From Desulfocicer vacuolatum DSM 3385 (GTDB taxonomy: Bacteria > Desulfobacterota > Desulfobacteria > Desulfobacterales > SURF-7), in contig CAMBQS010000229.1 of assembly GCA_945870015.1 (NCBI GenBank), positions 1 to 5,955 on the forward strand: DNA of 5,955 bases, in the 5' to 3' direction. This document shows positions 5,698 through 5,955 of the stretch, piece by piece (the first letter of the stretch is position 1; every line of letters starts with the position of its first letter). The translations under genes and the position numbers were made by a program. Under the pieces are notes generated by a model, which was not told the origin of the DNA, made no database searches, and worked only from the letters and a program-made list of their open reading frames with translations.

Positions 5698-5720
5698 TCC
5701 CCCTGCGGGATGACAGATCC
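5698..5720. repeat. Degenerate further copy of the post-aspS repeat
   Basis: A C-rich arm, GC, then GGGATGACAGATCC. The 11-mer GGGATGACAGA is identical to 4808-4818 in copy 1 of the tandem array, also follows a TCCC-type C arm, and can form a small TCCC/GGGA stem. Confidence 0.4.
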
Positions 5721-5726
5721 TATATC

Positions 5727-5746
5727 TTGATCAAAAAACCGGATTT
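5727..5746 (+). repeat. Shared upstream motif, copy 2 (just before the tRNA-Asn promoter)
   Basis: TTGATCAAAAAAC then CGGATTT, 18 of 20 bases as at 1703-1722. Here it ends 6 bp upstream of the -35 hexamer, where an UP element or activator site would lie. Confidence 0.5.
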
Positions 5747-5752
5747 TTCATA

Positions 5753-5781
5753 TTGACAAGAAAACAAGCCTGGTCTATAAA
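5753..5781 (+). promoter_or_regulatory. Strong sigma70 promoter of tRNA-Asn
   Basis: A consensus -35 TTGACA (5753-5758), a 17-nt spacer and a -10 TATAAA (5776-5781; 5 of 6). Transcription should start near 5788, about 90 nt before the mature tRNA. The near-consensus sequence fits a stable RNA gene; no GC discriminator typical of stringent control is obvious. Confidence 0.85.
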
Positions 5782-5783
5782 GC

Positions 5784-5853
5784 AGGTTCGTTTGGGCTGG
5801 AATGAAACGGTATTGAATCCATAACCGGTTCATCCTCCAGATAAAACGAACTT
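5784..5853 (+). other. Long imperfect hairpin in the tRNA-Asn leader
   Basis: Three stacked stems: 5786-5793 with 5844-5851 (8 bp, GTTCGTTT/AAACGAAC, extendable by G-T and A-T to 5784/5853); 5797-5801 with 5836-5840 (CTGGA/TCCAG); 5802-5811 with 5824-5833 (9 of 10 paired, A5807 against G5828). A 3x3 internal loop, a CC bulge and a 12-nt apical loop separate them. In total 22 Watson-Crick pairs in the core. The predicted transcript start lies at the foot of the stem. There is no T tract after it, so it is not an intrinsic terminator. It may be a structured leader, a small RNA or a MITE/REP-like insertion. Confidence 0.6.
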
Positions 5854-5877
5854 CCGGGTAACTGGAAAAACATCTAT

Positions 5878-5953
5878 TCCCCAGTAGCTCAGTCGGCAGA
5901 GCAAGTGGCTGTTAACCACTGGGTCCGCGGTTCAAGTCCGTGCTGGGGAGCCA
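5878..5953 (+). tRNA. tRNA-Asn (anticodon GTT), CCA encoded
   Basis: A complete 76-nt cloverleaf. Acceptor TCCCCAG (5878-5884) pairs fully with CTGGGGA (5943-5949). D stem GCTC/GAGC (5887-5890/5899-5902); anticodon stem AGTGG/CCACT with loop CTGTTAA and anticodon GTT at 5911-5913; variable loop GGGTC; T stem CGCGG/CCGTG with loop TTCAAGT. Discriminator G5950 and encoded CCA 5951-5953. U1-A72 and a short D loop without base 20a are the features GatCAB is known to accept in tRNA-Asn, in keeping with a possible indirect Asn-charging route through the AspRS upstream; E. coli tRNA-Asn also has U1-A72, so this is not proof. Confidence 0.98.
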
Positions 5954-5955
5954 AA

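Larger units (their letters stand above)
5565..5877. other. Intergenic region between the lipoprotein gene and tRNA-Asn
   Basis: This 313-nt gap has no coding capacity I would defend. From left to right it holds the lipoprotein leader and promoter (to about 5663), an A/T palindrome (5671-5690), a degenerate copy of the post-aspS repeat (5698-5720), the motif shared with hisS (5727-5746), the tRNA promoter (5753-5781) and a long imperfect hairpin filling most of the tRNA leader (5784-5853). Confidence 0.7.

Noticed and set aside
5784..5853. Intrinsic terminator before the tRNA
   Set aside because: Neither strand has a T tract after the stem, and it lies between a strong promoter and the tRNA it should serve.
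5878..5955. Integration site of a mobile element at the tRNA 3' end
   Set aside because: The window ends 2 nt after CCA and no second copy of the tRNA 3' end or integrase gene is seen.

Overview
The window reads as chromosomal DNA of a deltaproteobacterium, most likely of the Desulfobacterales type. Three things point that way: a choice-of-anchor-U type surface protein tail, a cysteine-rich HisRS insertion domain, and C-rich palindromic intergenic repeats, together with moderate GC and sigma70-like promoters. This assignment is inferred from protein style, not from a marker gene.

Layout. (1) 1-515, plus strand: the C-terminal end of a secreted or surface protein whose start lies outside the window. 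(2) 523-1407, minus strand and convergent with it: a complete Rossmann/DUF2520 dehydrogenase-like protein. (3) 1408-1724: a divergent control region with a candidate hisS promoter and a leader of about 110 nt. (4) 1725-4785: a two-gene operon of hisS and aspS separated by 19 nt. (5) 4786-4890: three degenerate tandem C-rich repeats starting at the base after the aspS stop, the last carrying an 18-bp perfect palindrome. (6) 4933-5564, minus strand: two short exported-protein genes 11 nt apart, an unrecognised lipoprotein followed by what looks like the C-terminal remnant of a PagL-like acyloxyacyl hydrolase. (7) 5565-5877: a regulatory region with a degenerate further repeat copy, a very strong promoter and a long imperfect hairpin. 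(8) 5878-5953: a complete tRNA-Asn(GTT) with encoded CCA.

How the genes fit together. The core is translation: HisRS, AspRS and tRNA-Asn. AspRS carries His38 and Gly90, which match residues linked to non-discriminating bacterial AspRS. It may therefore charge both tRNA-Asp and tRNA-Asn with aspartate, leaving amidation to GatCAB. A tRNA-Asn gene about 1.1 kb downstream makes this worth checking. The hisS and tRNA-Asn upstream regions share an 18/20 motif and an 11-bp promoter block, so they may share regulatory sequence.

I see no mobile element with a transposase, no CRISPR array and no defence or biosynthetic cluster. The least explained items are the structured tRNA leader, the shared upstream motif, the tandem palindromic repeats and the small lipoprotein/remnant pair.
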